Of a DNA stretch of 64,000 bases, positions 55,606 through 64,000 are shown in pieces. This DNA is from Myxococcales bacterium (GTDB lineage Bacteria > Myxococcota_A > Polyangia > Polyangiales > Houyiibacteriaceae), in contig JAOTVB010000014.1 of the NCBI GenBank assembly GCA_029863605.1, forward strand, positions 51,417-115,416, read 5' to 3'. The notes beneath the pieces were generated by a model, which saw nothing but the letters and a program-made list of their open reading frames with translations, had not been told where the DNA came from and did not search any database. Each line of letters starts with the position of its first letter. Positions within the stretch are counted from its first letter, which is position 1. The position numbers were made by a program, and so were the translations under genes.

Positions 55606-56597
55606 CGGAGCGCCAGGGCAGCGCAGTCTCGTCGGGTCCGAGCCTCGAGGTCGGCCTGGCGGTCATCGAGAGAGGCGGGCTCGTATCCCGGGATGAAGTA
55701 GCCGACGTCGTCCACGATGTCATAAAGCTCTTCGTTCCGTTCGAGGAGCTCGCAGTTGCGTCTCCTCAGGGCGTCCACCAGGCGCGGCACCGCCTCGAGG
55801 CTGTGGAGCTGGGTGTCGTGGAGAAGGATGATCCCGCCGCGATCTCCCGTTTCCCGTTCACGGCGCCTGAGCACCCGGAAGAAGGTTCGAACCACGTCGT
55901 CGGCGGTATCGACCTCCAGGTCGCCCGTGTAGACGCTCCAAAGCACGCTCGTGTAGCCTCGCGCGGCGAGCAGCTCTCGCACCCGGGTAGAAAGCGCCCC
56001 TCCCGGGGGTCGAATCAGCCGGGGCCGCAGGCCGATCGCGTTTTCGATCTTCGCCTCGCTGACCGCGAGCTCGGCGTCGATCTCGGCGTTGTTCAAGAGC
56101 GGAAGCTGGCGGTGGGTTTCGGTGTGATTCCCGATCATGTGTCCGCGGCTGACGATCTCTCGAACGATCTCGCGGTGCTCACGCTCCCAGGGATTGCCGC
56201 GCCCAAAGCTCTCGGTCTTGACGAAGAACACCGCGCGGAGGTCGAGCTGGTCCAGGAGGTCGAGAAGCGCCGGCGTGGTGCGGCGCGAGGGGCCGTCGTC
56301 GAAGCTAAAGAGGATCGTGCGACGCTTGGTGGAGCCGTCTATCGTCAGGCCGCTTGGATAACGTTCGCCGGTCACGTCGTGAGGTGGGGGGCCAGGCTCA
56401 AGCCCATGCGCGACTTCGAGCGCGAACGATGGGTCGATTGGCGACGGGTCTTCGAGCGTGCGGGACACGTGGGCCGCCACCTGGATCGGCTCGACCACCG
56501 GCGCGGACCTCGGCCTCGCAGCGCCCGCGAGGGAGCCACCAGCAACCAACACCAGGACGAAGCAGCTCAGCCTCACCCGCCATGGAACCATCGGCAT
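55602..56597 (-). CDS. Exported polysaccharide deacetylase (NodB/CE4 family)
   Basis: A 331-aa CE4 deacetylase. A signal peptide (FVLVLVAGGSLAGAARP) is followed by ~70 unstructured residues and the NodB domain: motif 1 FSFDDGPS, metal-binding motif 2 GNHTETH, motif 3 RPPGGA, motif 4 YTGDLEVD and motif 5 IILLHDT. It probably de-N-acetylates peptidoglycan or an extracellular polysaccharide. ATG 56597; 56591 is also possible. Divergent from the ABC operon. Confidence 0.92.
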   Translation of the reverse strand: MPMVPWRVRLSCFVLVLVAGGSLAGAARPRSAPVVEPIQVAAHVSRTLEDPSPIDPSFALEVAHGLEPGPPPHDVTGERYPSGLTIDGSTKRRTILFSFDDGPSRRTTPALLDLLDQLDLRAVFFVKTESFGRGNPWEREHREIVREIVSRGHMIGNHTETHRQLPLLNNAEIDAELAVSEAKIENAIGLRPRLIRPPGGALSTRVRELLAARGYTSVLWSVYTGDLEVDTADDVVRTFFRVLRRRERETGDRGGIILLHDTQLHSLEAVPRLVDALRRRNCELLERNEELYDIVDDVGYFIPGYEPASLDDRQADLEARTRRDCAALALR

Positions 56598-56717
56598 GAT
56601 GAAGCGATCGTACGGAAGCGAGACAGGCGTATGCGAGAAAGCCGCAGTACCTGTACATGCCTGCAGTTGCTTCCACCGATCCTATCGACTACCCCCGGAG
56701 CGCCAACGAGCACTCCA

Positions 56718-57428
56718 GTGATCGAAGTCGAAACCCTCAGCAAACGCTACGGAACCCATCTCGCGGTGAACGAGGTGTCCTTCGACGTGAAACAGGGTGA
56801 GATCGTTGGGTTCCTGGGCCCCAACGGCGCAGGGAAAACCACGACCCTCCGAATGCTCACCGGTTACCTCGCCCCGACTGCCGGTAAGATCCGGATCGAC
56901 GGCATCGACGCGGTCCGGAGCTCGATCCGCGCGCGCACCCGACTCGGCTACATGCCCGAAGGGGTGCCGCTGTATCGGGAGATGCGCGTGCACGAATACC
57001 TGCGTCACCGCGCCGCCCTCAAACACGTCTCCGAGGTGCGCGCAGCCGTCGACCGCGTTCTCATGCTTGCGGGAGTGACGGACGTCAAGAATCGGATCGT
57101 CGGTCAATTGTCCAAGGGGTACCGACAACGAGTGGGTCTAGCCGATGCACTCGTCGCCGATCCTCCGCTTCTCATCCTCGACGAGCCGACGTCGGGTCTC
57201 GACCCAAACCAGGTGCGTCAGTTTCGAGACCTCGTGCGCGGGTTCGGCGGAAGCAAAACGGTGTTCCTGTCGACCCACATCCTCTCGGAAGTCCAAGCCG
57301 TGTGTGATCGCGTGATCATCATTCGTGAGGGCCGAAAGGTCGCCGACCTCACACTCGGCCAAACCACGAAGCTCGAAGACATGTTCGCGGAGCTCACCAC
57401 CAACAGCGTCGCAGAGCCAAACCCATGA
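56718..57428 (+). CDS. ABC transporter ATPase of a Gld-like system
   Basis: A 236-aa ABC ATPase: Walker A FLGPNGAGKTTTLRML, signature QLSKGYRQRVGLADAL, Walker B PPLLILDEPTSGLDP and the switch LSTHILSEVQ. The layout and position before a permease and GldG-like gene correspond to GldA. The frame extends upstream to 55572, through the deacetylase and promoter region, so the start must be downstream; GTG 56718 (IEVETLSKRYG) is the natural N-terminus. It overlaps the permease gene by 4 bases. Confidence 0.92.
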   Translation: MIEVETLSKRYGTHLAVNEVSFDVKQGEIVGFLGPNGAGKTTTLRMLTGYLAPTAGKIRIDGIDAVRSSIRARTRLGYMPEGVPLYREMRVHEYLRHRAALKHVSEVRAAVDRVLMLAGVTDVKNRIVGQLSKGYRQRVGLADALVADPPLLILDEPTSGLDPNQVRQFRDLVRGFGGSKTVFLSTHILSEVQAVCDRVIIIREGRKVADLTLGQTTKLEDMFAELTTNSVAEPNP

Positions 57429-58168
57429 AGAACACCTGGGTCGTCATGAAGCGCGAGCTCGGGTCCTTCTTCGTCTCGCCGCTGGCCTACGTCGTTCTCA
57501 CGTCGTGGCTCATCTTCACCGGGATCACCTTCTGGATTCTCAGCGAGTTCTATGCGCGAAACGCGGTCGCCTCCGGCTCCGATACGCCGTTGTCCGGCTT
57601 CTTTGGGGGCAGTGCGCTGTTCTTCATACCGCTCTTGGTGTTCGTTCCCGTCCTCACGATGCGATTGATCGCCGCCGAACGGCAGTCCGGGACGCTCGAA
57701 GGCCTGATGACGGCGCCGATCTCCGAGACGTCGATCATCTGGGGCAAGTACGGCGCCGCCCTGGTCATGTGGGCGATGCTTTGGATCCCGACGATCATCT
57801 ACGCCTGGATCACGAGTCAACATGGCAGCGTCGATTGGGGCGCGGTCGGCTCCAGTTACTTTGGAGTGTTTTGCCTCGGCACTTATTTCATGGCTGTCGG
57901 CCTGTTGATGAGCACTATTGCCCCGACCCAGATCATCGCCGCAGTGCTCTCGTTCGTGGTGCTCGGAGCGCTCTTCGCGGTGGGCGTCGGCGAGTTCGTG
58001 CTCGATGGGACGCTTCGCGAGGTGTGCGCCTACTTGAGCATGTGGGGCCACATGCACAGCTTCTCGAAAGGCGTGGTCGATTCGCGCTATCTAGTCTTCG
58101 ATTTTTCGGTGGCGCTCTTGGCGTTGGGATTGAGCATCGCCGTGCTCAAGGCGCGGAGGCACGGGTGA
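57425..58168 (+). CDS. ABC-2 type permease (GldF-like)
   Basis: A 247-aa inner-membrane protein with six hydrophobic segments, beginning MKRELGSFFVSPLAYVVLTS, the ABC-2 motif LAYVVLTSWLIFTGI and the internal helix motif RLIAAERQSGTLEGLMTAPI. These identify an ABC-2 permease close to GldF/NosY. It probably pairs with the preceding ATPase. Overlaps both neighbours by 4 bases, indicating one operon. Confidence 0.93.
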   Translation: MKNTWVVMKRELGSFFVSPLAYVVLTSWLIFTGITFWILSEFYARNAVASGSDTPLSGFFGGSALFFIPLLVFVPVLTMRLIAAERQSGTLEGLMTAPISETSIIWGKYGAALVMWAMLWIPTIIYAWITSQHGSVDWGAVGSSYFGVFCLGTYFMAVGLLMSTIAPTQIIAAVLSFVVLGALFAVGVGEFVLDGTLREVCAYLSMWGHMHSFSKGVVDSRYLVFDFSVALLALGLSIAVLKARRHG

Positions 58169-59664
58169 GCGACCAGTCACGGACGCGCTTCAACCTCTTA
58201 GCCACAACCGTTTTGGCGCTCGCGGTGGTTGGGCTCTTGAACTACGTCTCTTCGAAAAATTACAAGCGTTGGGACTGGACGACCGAAAGGCTCTTCACGC
58301 TGTCGGATCGAAGCCAGCAAGTCCTCAGAGAGCTCGATCACGACGTTCAGATCTATGTGTTCTTGGCGCGAGGCGAGCAGGACTTCGCCGATGTCGAAAC
58401 GCTGCTCGAAGAGTACAAGGCCGTGACGCAACGACTCGAGATCGAGTGGATCGATCCCGATCGAGACCGTGCCCGGTATCAAGTTCTGGCCGACAAGTTC
58501 GGAATCGATAGTTGGCTCGCAGGTGAAATGACCCTTTCGCAGGTGCCCGTCGTGGTGACGAGCGGTGACCGCAAGTGGAAGGTCGAGCGGCATCAGCTGA
58601 TCGTCGAAGACTTCGACAGCTTCGAGGACGCCGACGGCCACAAGCTCGACCTGCAGTCCGAACGCGCCCTGACCGGCGCCATTCTGGAGGTGACTACCGG
58701 TCAGCCGACGAAGATCTGTCTCGCCCAAGGCCATGGGGAGTGGGAGCTCGGCGCTTCGGGAGACCGCAGCTTCGACGCCGTGGCCCGCGAGCTCGAATGG
58801 GAGAAGATCGACATCCAGCCCTTCGATCTCCGAGAGGGCGAAGATGTCCCAGCTTCGTGCGATGCGCTATTCGTCGTGAGCCCGCAGCGCCGGTACTCGC
58901 CCGAAGAAGTCGCAACGGTCGACCGCTTCATCGCTTCGGGCGGTAATGTCCTTCTGGCCCTCGATCCGCTCCTCAAGAAGGAAGCGCTTCAGCAAACCGG
59001 GTTCGAGGAAAGCCTCGGAAATCGGGGCATCGTCGTCGGCAATGATCTGGTGATCGAACACGATGAAAGCCGGCAGCTCCCCGGGAACCCTGGCGACTTG
59101 TTCCTCTCCATCGATCTCGGCGCCCACCGACTCACCGAGACCATCCGAAAGCGCGGAGGGGGGATCCTATTGGCTGTCGTTCGCTCCGTCGATGCGGCGG
59201 ACGGTAGCGATGCCGAAGTCATCATGCGCACCAGCCCGAGTGCCAGCGCCGAATTCGATCTCAAGCGCGCGCTTGCGACGGACCTCAAGGCCGCAGGCAT
59301 CACGCCGAGAGTCGTGCCGATCGCCACTGCATGGGAGCACGTGCCGCCACTCGGTGATGACCTCAAACCAGTCGAGAGCGATGGCCCTCAGCCCGGGCGA
59401 CTCCTGGTGATCGGCGACAGCGACTGGATGAGCGGAGAGCTTCTCGACAACCCGCAGCTATCGAACATCGACCTCCTCTCCTCGACGGCAGGTTGGCTGA
59501 CGCAGCGGGAGGCTTTGATCAACATCGCTCCGCGAAAAGCGAAGGCGCGCGCTGTCATCATGAGTGATGCCGACCTCGAAAACCTATTGTTCCGGGTCGT
59601 CTTTCTGTTGCCACTTGCCGCATTGATCGCCGGGTTCGGGGTGTGGTGGGCAAGGCGCTCATGA
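58165..59664 (+). CDS. GldG-like auxiliary membrane protein
   Basis: A 499-aa protein of the ABC-type uncharacterised (PF09822-like) group. An N-terminal membrane helix (LLATTVLALAVVGLLNYVSS) is followed by a long soluble, mostly periplasmic domain (YVFLARGEQDFADVETLLEEY, VTSGDRKWKVE, FVVSPQRRYSPEEVATVDRF, GGNVLLALDPLL) and a last helix (FRVVFLLPLAALIAGFGVWW). In Bacteroidota GldG belongs to the gliding ABC complex; in other phyla the role is open. GTG 58165 overlaps the permease stop (GTGA). The frame is open far upstream but is not coding there. Confidence 0.88.
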   Translation: MSDQSRTRFNLLATTVLALAVVGLLNYVSSKNYKRWDWTTERLFTLSDRSQQVLRELDHDVQIYVFLARGEQDFADVETLLEEYKAVTQRLEIEWIDPDRDRARYQVLADKFGIDSWLAGEMTLSQVPVVVTSGDRKWKVERHQLIVEDFDSFEDADGHKLDLQSERALTGAILEVTTGQPTKICLAQGHGEWELGASGDRSFDAVARELEWEKIDIQPFDLREGEDVPASCDALFVVSPQRRYSPEEVATVDRFIASGGNVLLALDPLLKKEALQQTGFEESLGNRGIVVGNDLVIEHDESRQLPGNPGDLFLSIDLGAHRLTETIRKRGGGILLAVVRSVDAADGSDAEVIMRTSPSASAEFDLKRALATDLKAAGITPRVVPIATAWEHVPPLGDDLKPVESDGPQPGRLLVIGDSDWMSGELLDNPQLSNIDLLSSTAGWLTQREALINIAPRKAKARAVIMSDADLENLLFRVVFLLPLAALIAGFGVWWARRS

Positions 59665-60269
59665 TGACCCGCACGCCGATCATTCTCGCAATCATCGTCG
59701 TGCTATTGGCAGCCTATGTCTTCTTCTTCGAGCGCGATCGACCGGGACGCGCAGAGATCGAAGCCCGGGCGGGGTTCTTGGTTGAGTCTTTGGTGCGCGA
59801 TCGGGTATCTCGGATTCACATCTCCTCCGGGGGCGAGCAGATGGCGATGTCCTGCGAAGGACAGGATTACGACAAGACATGGACGCTCGAGCAACCCGTC
59901 AAAGCGGCTGCCGATCCCGAGCACGTCGAAGATTATCTCCAAAACTGGGAGTTCGCGATCGCCACGCGGACCCTCGAAAGCCCTCGCCCGGAGGACGTCC
60001 GGAACTTCGGCCTCGATGCCCCTAGCGCGTCGGTGCGTTTCGAGATGGGACGCGCCGCAGTCACCGTGTCGCTCGGGTCGGGCACGCCAGTGGACGGCGG
60101 CGGTTACGTCCGGATCGATGACCGCGACCAAGTGATGGTCGTCCCGAAGTCCGTGGTCGAGCTCTTCGACCTCGACGCCGAACACTTTCGAATCAAGGAC
60201 GACGCGGGTGCACCCGACCTCGCGGACCTGCTCGATGCAGAGGTTCGCGAAGACGCAGCCGCGCCCTGA
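59661..60269 (+). CDS. Short DUF4340-like protein
   Basis: A 202-aa protein with an N-terminal membrane helix (PIILAIIVVLLAAYVFFFER) and a ~170-residue beta-rich extracytoplasmic domain (VSRIHISSGGEQMAMSCEGQ, TLEQPVKAAADPEHVEDYL, FGLDAPSASVRFEMG). It resembles DUF4340, whose usual members are ~400-500 aa with tandem repeats, so this seems to have a single unit. Coupled to GldG by ATGA, completing an ATPase-permease-GldG-DUF4340 operon. Its stop TGA abuts the opposing gene's stop (TGATCA). Confidence 0.78.
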   Translation: MMTRTPIILAIIVVLLAAYVFFFERDRPGRAEIEARAGFLVESLVRDRVSRIHISSGGEQMAMSCEGQDYDKTWTLEQPVKAAADPEHVEDYLQNWEFAIATRTLESPRPEDVRNFGLDAPSASVRFEMGRAAVTVSLGSGTPVDGGGYVRIDDRDQVMVVPKSVVELFDLDAEHFRIKDDAGAPDLADLLDAEVREDAAAP

Positions 60270-60866
60270 TCACTTCTGAGCGAGCGCTTTTTCGACCGTA
60301 TCGTGAGACGCGTATTCGAGCAAACCGTTGCTCGTGTTGAAACCGCCCGACGAGATCAATCTGAAGTGACCCTTCGCGACGATCTTGTTCCCGACCTTGA
60401 GGTTGGTGGGCACGACGACCGAGCCGTCGATAGTGGTGGTCTTCCGTCCACGTCGAGCACGCGCAAGCTGCTCCTGATTGTCGGCGTAACCCACGATGAT
60501 CAGCTGGTCCGCGCGATCGGTCTTGTCCAATGCATCCGCGATGAACATGTGCGGCGCGTCGACGCGTGGGCAGTCTTCTTTCTTGCGCTCCTTGCAGGGC
60601 GGCGGCTCGTAAATATCCATGATGTAGCCGGTGACGGCCACATCCGTGTCGAGCGCTTGGCGCAGCTTCTGGCGCAGGCCGTAGACGCTGTACGACTCGT
60701 CGTCGTAGGTCGTCGGAAACGGCGGCGGCGGTAGTGTCGGAACCTCTGGAAGGTTCGGCACGATCTCCGGAAGCTGCTCGACCGGGGCCTCCGCAGAGGA
60801 AAATTGATCGCAGCCGACACTCAAGAGCGCAGCAGTCAAAACCAGGCCAATCAGACGAGTTCCCAT
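60270..60866 (-). CDS. OB-fold-like predicted lipoprotein
   Basis: A 198-aa exported lipoprotein (TAALLSVGC). After a Pro-rich linker (PTLPPPPFPTTYDDE) comes a ~130-residue domain: VAVTGYIMDIYEPPPCKERK, DCPRVDAPHMFIADALD, LIIVGYAD and VGNKIVAKGHFRLISSGG, with two Cys that could form a disulfide. I associate this pattern with a myxobacterial family of unknown function, predicted OB-like. ATG 60866 with GGGGGG upstream; 60881 is also in frame. Convergent with DUF4340, zero bases apart. Confidence 0.75.
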   Translation of the reverse strand: MGTRLIGLVLTAALLSVGCDQFSSAEAPVEQLPEIVPNLPEVPTLPPPPFPTTYDDESYSVYGLRQKLRQALDTDVAVTGYIMDIYEPPPCKERKKEDCPRVDAPHMFIADALDKTDRADQLIIVGYADNQEQLARARRGRKTTTIDGSVVVPTNLKVGNKIVAKGHFRLISSGGFNTSNGLLEYASHDTVEKALAQK

Positions 60867-60919
60867 GTTCCCCCCAAACATCCCAGACAAAGTAGCACGG
60901 GCGATTCCAGGGCGACAAT

Positions 60920-62365
60920 CTAGGGCGCTATGGGGACGCACCTCCGACGCCTCGGAAGAGGGTCTTCCAGCGCCATTTTCAGGGTAGGCGACACTCCAGC
61001 CGGCCCACGGAGCTGCTGAATGGCAGCCTCTGCCTCGGGGGTGTCGAGGACCCTGAGCGTGACGATCGCTCGGGCCGCATTGTTGATGTCGTCGGTCAGC
61101 GCGCTCGGAGACGCCGCCCTGAGAGCAACCCCGGCTAGGGCGTCGACCGCCTCGATGCGGCAGTGCGCCGCGACATACTCGATCGCGGCCGCTGTCACCG
61201 TGGGCCACTCGTTTCGGTTTTGGAGATGCGCGTAAATTTTGTCCCAGCCCTCGTCGTGCGTGGCGCCGGTGAGCGCCTCGATCGCGGCTACTCGTACCTC
61301 CGACATCGGGTCGTCGACCGCTGCAATGATGATGGGCGTTGCCACCGGCTCACTCCGCAGGCTCATCACCGCTTCGGCGCGCACCATCGGCCACGGATCC
61401 TTTCGGGCCAACTTCGCCCGCATCGCCATCGAGCCGGGTTCTTTCGAGAGAACCCGCGCGGCATGTGCTCGTACTCGGGGATACGGATCTTCCAAGGCGA
61501 CCCTCGCGACGGTGCGCTGGCCGCGCGCGCCGGTGGCATCGACCGCAGCCTGTCGCAGCATCCACTCTTTCGGCGTTTGTAGATGGCTCTCGATCCAGCG
61601 ATCGACGGGCTCGCTTGGCCCAGCCGCTGCCGAGCTCCGAAGCAACCGCCAGGTCGTTGCAAAGTCGTTGGAACGCGGCGCTCCGTACTCGATGAACTCA
61701 GCCACGACCGGCGCGTATTCTTCGATCGAAGCGAGAGCGAGCGAGGCGTTTGCCACCGCCGAGGCGGGGGGCTCGGTGTCGAGCCACGCACGAAGCGTCG
61801 GTTCGGCATTCGCGTCGGCACGTTGCACTGCGGTGGCGAGCGCGCTTCGGAGCACAGGCCGCCGGTCACCGCCCTCGGCCGTGAGCGCATCCAACAACGG
61901 GCCGATCGCCGCGTTGGGTTCGGTGCGTGCCAACAACACTGCCGAGCGATCGCCCACGTCGGGATCCGCTAGCAATGCGACTAGCCCCTCCCAGCCAGGA
62001 GGTCCGGCTCGTTGCAGTGCGGCAAAAGCGCCTTCGCTGATCTGCTCATCGGGCGAGTATGCCGCCTCGAAGAGACACTGAACCGCGGGTCGATGGTCGT
62101 GTGCGAGGGCTGCCAGCGCAGCCAGCGCGCGGCGTTGTGCCTTGCGCGAAAGAGTGGACCACACGTCGCGAATGGCGACGGCGGCGGGTTGCCCGCCGGC
62201 CTTCAGCTCCTGCACGGCAGCAACCGAGAGATCATGGTCGCCATCGAGATCCTGCAACGCGCCCGCGAAGGCCCCAGGCTCTTGGGCCCCCGCGGTCATC
62301 GACGAAGCCCAAAGTGCGAAGAGGCCGATCAGTGCAACGTTCGATTTGAGGCTTGTTCGTCCCAC
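60920..62365 (-). CDS. Exported HEAT-repeat protein
   Basis: A 481-aa protein with a signal peptide (LIGLFALWASSMTAGAQE) and about ten Ala/Leu-rich HEAT-like repeats spaced by ~35 residues (for example VRAHAARVLSKEPGSMAMRA and VRVAAIEALTGATHDEG). It lacks catalytic motifs and should act as a scaffold. Its start overlaps the upstream ABC transporter gene by 37 bases, suggesting co-transcription. ATG 62365. Confidence 0.82.
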   Translation of the reverse strand: MGRTSLKSNVALIGLFALWASSMTAGAQEPGAFAGALQDLDGDHDLSVAAVQELKAGGQPAAVAIRDVWSTLSRKAQRRALAALAALAHDHRPAVQCLFEAAYSPDEQISEGAFAALQRAGPPGWEGLVALLADPDVGDRSAVLLARTEPNAAIGPLLDALTAEGGDRRPVLRSALATAVQRADANAEPTLRAWLDTEPPASAVANASLALASIEEYAPVVAEFIEYGAPRSNDFATTWRLLRSSAAAGPSEPVDRWIESHLQTPKEWMLRQAAVDATGARGQRTVARVALEDPYPRVRAHAARVLSKEPGSMAMRAKLARKDPWPMVRAEAVMSLRSEPVATPIIIAAVDDPMSEVRVAAIEALTGATHDEGWDKIYAHLQNRNEWPTVTAAAIEYVAAHCRIEAVDALAGVALRAASPSALTDDINNAARAIVTLRVLDTPEAEAAIQQLRGPAGVSPTLKMALEDPLPRRRRCVPIAP

Positions 62366-64000
62366 TCGATCACCATGGCGTTCTGCAGCTTTAGCACGCG
62401 GTCGGCATGCCGAAGGAAATCATCGCGATGCGTCGCGACGATCACGATGCATCCGAGGTCTGCTTGCTCGCGACAGACCCTCAGCACGTTGGCTTCTTGC
62501 TCCCCGTCGAGCGCGGACGTCGGCTCATCTAGCAGCAGGATCGGCGCCTCTCGATAGAGGGCCCGAGCGAAGGTGACGCGCTGCCGCTCACCAGCAGAGA
62601 GGTCCCCTCCGCCTTCGAGAAGAATGCCGTCGTAACCGTTTGGGCGGGCCATGACGAACGAGTCCAAGCCGGCGCGCTTGGCTGCCTCAAGTGCCCGGCC
62701 GCGATGGGGGTGTGTGTCTCCGAGCGTGATGTTCGCGACGATGGTGTCGTGAAAGAGAGTGGGGGCCTGGGGCATCCAGGCGGTCATGGTGGTCCTCGAG
62801 TCGGTCGTGACCGGTGCACCATCGACGGTGATGGTGCCCTCAGTGGGATCCAGAATGCCTGCGACAACCGCAAGCAAGGTCGACTTCCCAGCGCCGCTCG
62901 GACCGGTTATCGCGACCAGCTCGCCGGCCTTAAATCGCACCTCCGCCGCGTTCAACACCGGTCGATCCCCATAGCCGAACGATAACCGCTGCAGCTCCAG
63001 GGTTTGGACACCTGTCTGATGCACGACACCTCCGGCTGTGTCCTGAGTCGGGAGCCTGAGGAGCTCGTCGAGGCGGTCGAGCGAGGCGAGGCCCGACGAC
63101 CAGCCAAAGATGGATTGGGCCAACCCGTGAAGCGGCCGATACATGAGAATGAGCGCCACGAAGACTGTGCCGGCCGACGCGAGGTCGAGGTTCGACCGAG
63201 TCGCCCAAGCCAACGCGAAGGCGGCTGCGATCCCGAGCGCGGCGGCTAGCTCGACCAACGGGGAGGCTACGGTTCCCCACGTTTCGGCCCTGACACCTCG
63301 TCTCTCGGACTCGGCCGCCGCTCGGTCGATCTGCGCAGCACGGGCGGTCATCGCACCATAAGCGCGAAGCACGGCGGCCCCGTCGATCGCCTCCGAAGAA
63401 TCCGCGACGACGGTCGACTCGGCACCGAGAAGCTCACGCTGGAGCTTGCGCGCAGGCCTGGCCCCCACCGCGATGGCGGCGACCGCCAAAGGAAGAACGA
63501 CCAAACCTGGGATGGCTAGCGCAGTGTCCACCCGGAGGGCGACTATGGCTAGTGCAGTAGCCACTAATATGCTCCGAATGCCCTGGGCGAAGCCCAAATG
63601 AAGCAAGGTCCGAATCCCATGAACCTCAACGTGGACCCGGGATGCAAGCTCCCCAGGCGGCCATCGGAGGAGCGCGCGTGGCTCGAGGCGGAGGACGTGC
63701 TCGAGAACTTTCCCTCTAATTTCGCGCACAATGCTGAGTTGCAGCCGCGACGAAAAGTGCGCGCGGGCCATTTCGGAGAGGGCTCGAAAAAGTCCCAAGA
63801 AAACGAGCGCAATGACGATCTCGGTCCACGAGAGGCTAGGGGGAATCTTGGTTTGCTCGATAGCCGTCTGAGATGCCACAGAAAGCCGATCCCCCTCGAG
63901 GCTCCCCAGCAGAGGCCCTGCGAGCCAGGCATACCCCGCCGTGGCCGCCGCCGAGACAGCCATAAAGATGAGAGAGCCCACAACTAGGGGTAGTCGCCTG
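62329..64000 (-). CDS. ABC transporter (fused TMD-NBD exporter), 5' end outside window
   Basis: A type-IV ABC half transporter, 556 codons visible. TMD (~20-320): WLAGPLLGSLEGDRLSV, then the EIRGKVLEHVLRLEPRALLR coupling region and several helices. NBD (~330-550): SFGYGDRPVLNAAEV, Walker A GPSGAGKSTLL, Q-loop AWMPQAPTLF, signature LSAGERQRVTFARAL, Walker B ILLLDEPTSALD. The frame stays open to 64000, where the upstream codons (RRLPLVVGSL) look like a natural TMD start, so the gene probably begins beyond the window; GTG 63981 is the last possible internal start. Substrate unknown. Confidence 0.9.
   Translation of the reverse strand, partial: RRLPLVVGSLIFMAVSAAATAGYAWLAGPLLGSLEGDRLSVASQTAIEQTKIPPSLSWTEIVIALVFLGLFRALSEMARAHFSSRLQLSIVREIRGKVLEHVLRLEPRALLRWPPGELASRVHVEVHGIRTLLHLGFAQGIRSILVATALAIVALRVDTALAIPGLVVLPLAVAAIAVGARPARKLQRELLGAESTVVADSSEAIDGAAVLRAYGAMTARAAQIDRAAAESERRGVRAETWGTVASPLVELAAALGIAAAFALAWATRSNLDLASAGTVFVALILMYRPLHGLAQSIFGWSSGLASLDRLDELLRLPTQDTAGGVVHQTGVQTLELQRLSFGYGDRPVLNAAEVRFKAGELVAITGPSGAGKSTLLAVVAGILDPTEGTITVDGAPVTTDSRTTMTAWMPQAPTLFHDTIVANITLGDTHPHRGRALEAAKRAGLDSFVMARPNGYDGILLEGGGDLSAGERQRVTFARALYREAPILLLDEPTSALDGEQEANVLRVCREQADLGCIVIVATHRDDFLRHADRVLKLQNAMVIEWDEQASNRTLH

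Noticed and set aside
55572..56717. N-terminal extension of the ABC ATPase
   Set aside because: It covers the deacetylase gene and the intergenic promoter; the ATPase begins naturally at GTG 56718.
57325..58164. N-terminal extension of the GldG-like protein
   Set aside because: It lies over the permease in another frame; GTG 58165 overlaps the permease stop as expected for coupling.
61239..62081. 280-aa open frame opposite the HEAT protein
   Set aside because: The HEAT protein has a signal peptide and clear repeats; the opposite frame is a Ser/Arg-rich shadow.

Overview
The window looks like a slice of core chromosome from a GC-rich, Gram-negative member of the Myxococcota / former Deltaproteobacteria. 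The evidence is a Myxococcus-like PilB ATPase, outer-membrane lipoproteins with Gly/Ser-rich linkers right after the lipobox, many FHA/GAF/response-regulator signalling proteins, a MoxR-DUF58-VWA operon with a DUF4175 protein, and an OB-fold-like Cys-containing lipoprotein of a kind I associate with myxobacteria. Species cannot be named from the sequence. I see no tRNA, rRNA, CRISPR array, integrase or transposase. No stretch above 300 bases lacks a gene; the largest gaps are 9037-9291 and 7093-7332.

Layout. 1-7.1 kb: 3' end of uvrA, a HAD phosphatase, a secreted GH31 glucosidase, and a leftward pyrC-carA pair followed by a CoA-transferase-like short gene. 7.3-11 kb: pilB, a membrane TPR protein and prmC. 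11-19.4 kb: a leftward five-gene operon (DUF4175, peptidase-MA gluzincin, MoxR, DUF58, VWA/BatA-like). 19.5-21.6 kb: groES-groEL with a CIRCE operator and a clear terminator. 21.7-28.5 kb: rpoZ, an FHA-GAF-adenylate cyclase, accA, a coupled TPR-lipoprotein/LysM pair and a soluble GAF-GAF histidine kinase. 28.5-33.9 kb: DUF4404, a TetR regulator with an operator over its start plus an AhpD-like protein, a secreted esterase, an SDR, dksA and moeA. 33.9-42.2 kb: cyclic-dinucleotide genes (FHA-GGDEF, REC-GAF-HD-GYP, 7TM-HD/PgpH) with a CPBP protease, lipoproteins and ffh. 42.3-44.97 kb: polA. 45-49.2 kb: secreted Cys-rich proteins, including a pectinacetylesterase-like lipoprotein. 49.2-56.6 kb: an alkyltransferase, a HAD-UbiA fusion, valS, a response regulator, trmB and a polysaccharide deacetylase. 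56.7-64 kb: a Gld-like ABC operon with a short DUF4340 protein, an OB-like lipoprotein, a HEAT protein and a truncated ABC exporter.

How the genes work together. Housekeeping genes (groESL, rpoZ, accA, ffh, polA, valS, trmB, prmC, pyrC-carA, moeA, dksA) are mixed with envelope and signalling genes. Several sets are translationally coupled by 4-bp ATGA/GTGA overlaps (pyrC-carA; DUF4175-peptidase; MoxR-DUF58; TPR-LysM; ABC-permease-GldG-DUF4340; the 449-aa secreted protein and its small Cys-rich partner). Convergent pairs often overlap at their 3' ends. Both synthesis and hydrolysis of c-di-GMP are encoded within 3.2 kb.

I did not find a clear new defence, mobile or biosynthetic system. The items most worth a second look are a lipoprotein with a perfect 11-residue cysteine repeat, a duplicated five-cysteine domain fused to a pectinacetylesterase-like enzyme, a Pol I that has lost its proofreading residues and carries Tyr at the sugar-selectivity site, the CoA-transferase-like fragment overlapping carA, and paired GGGACAGTCCC palindromes near groEL.
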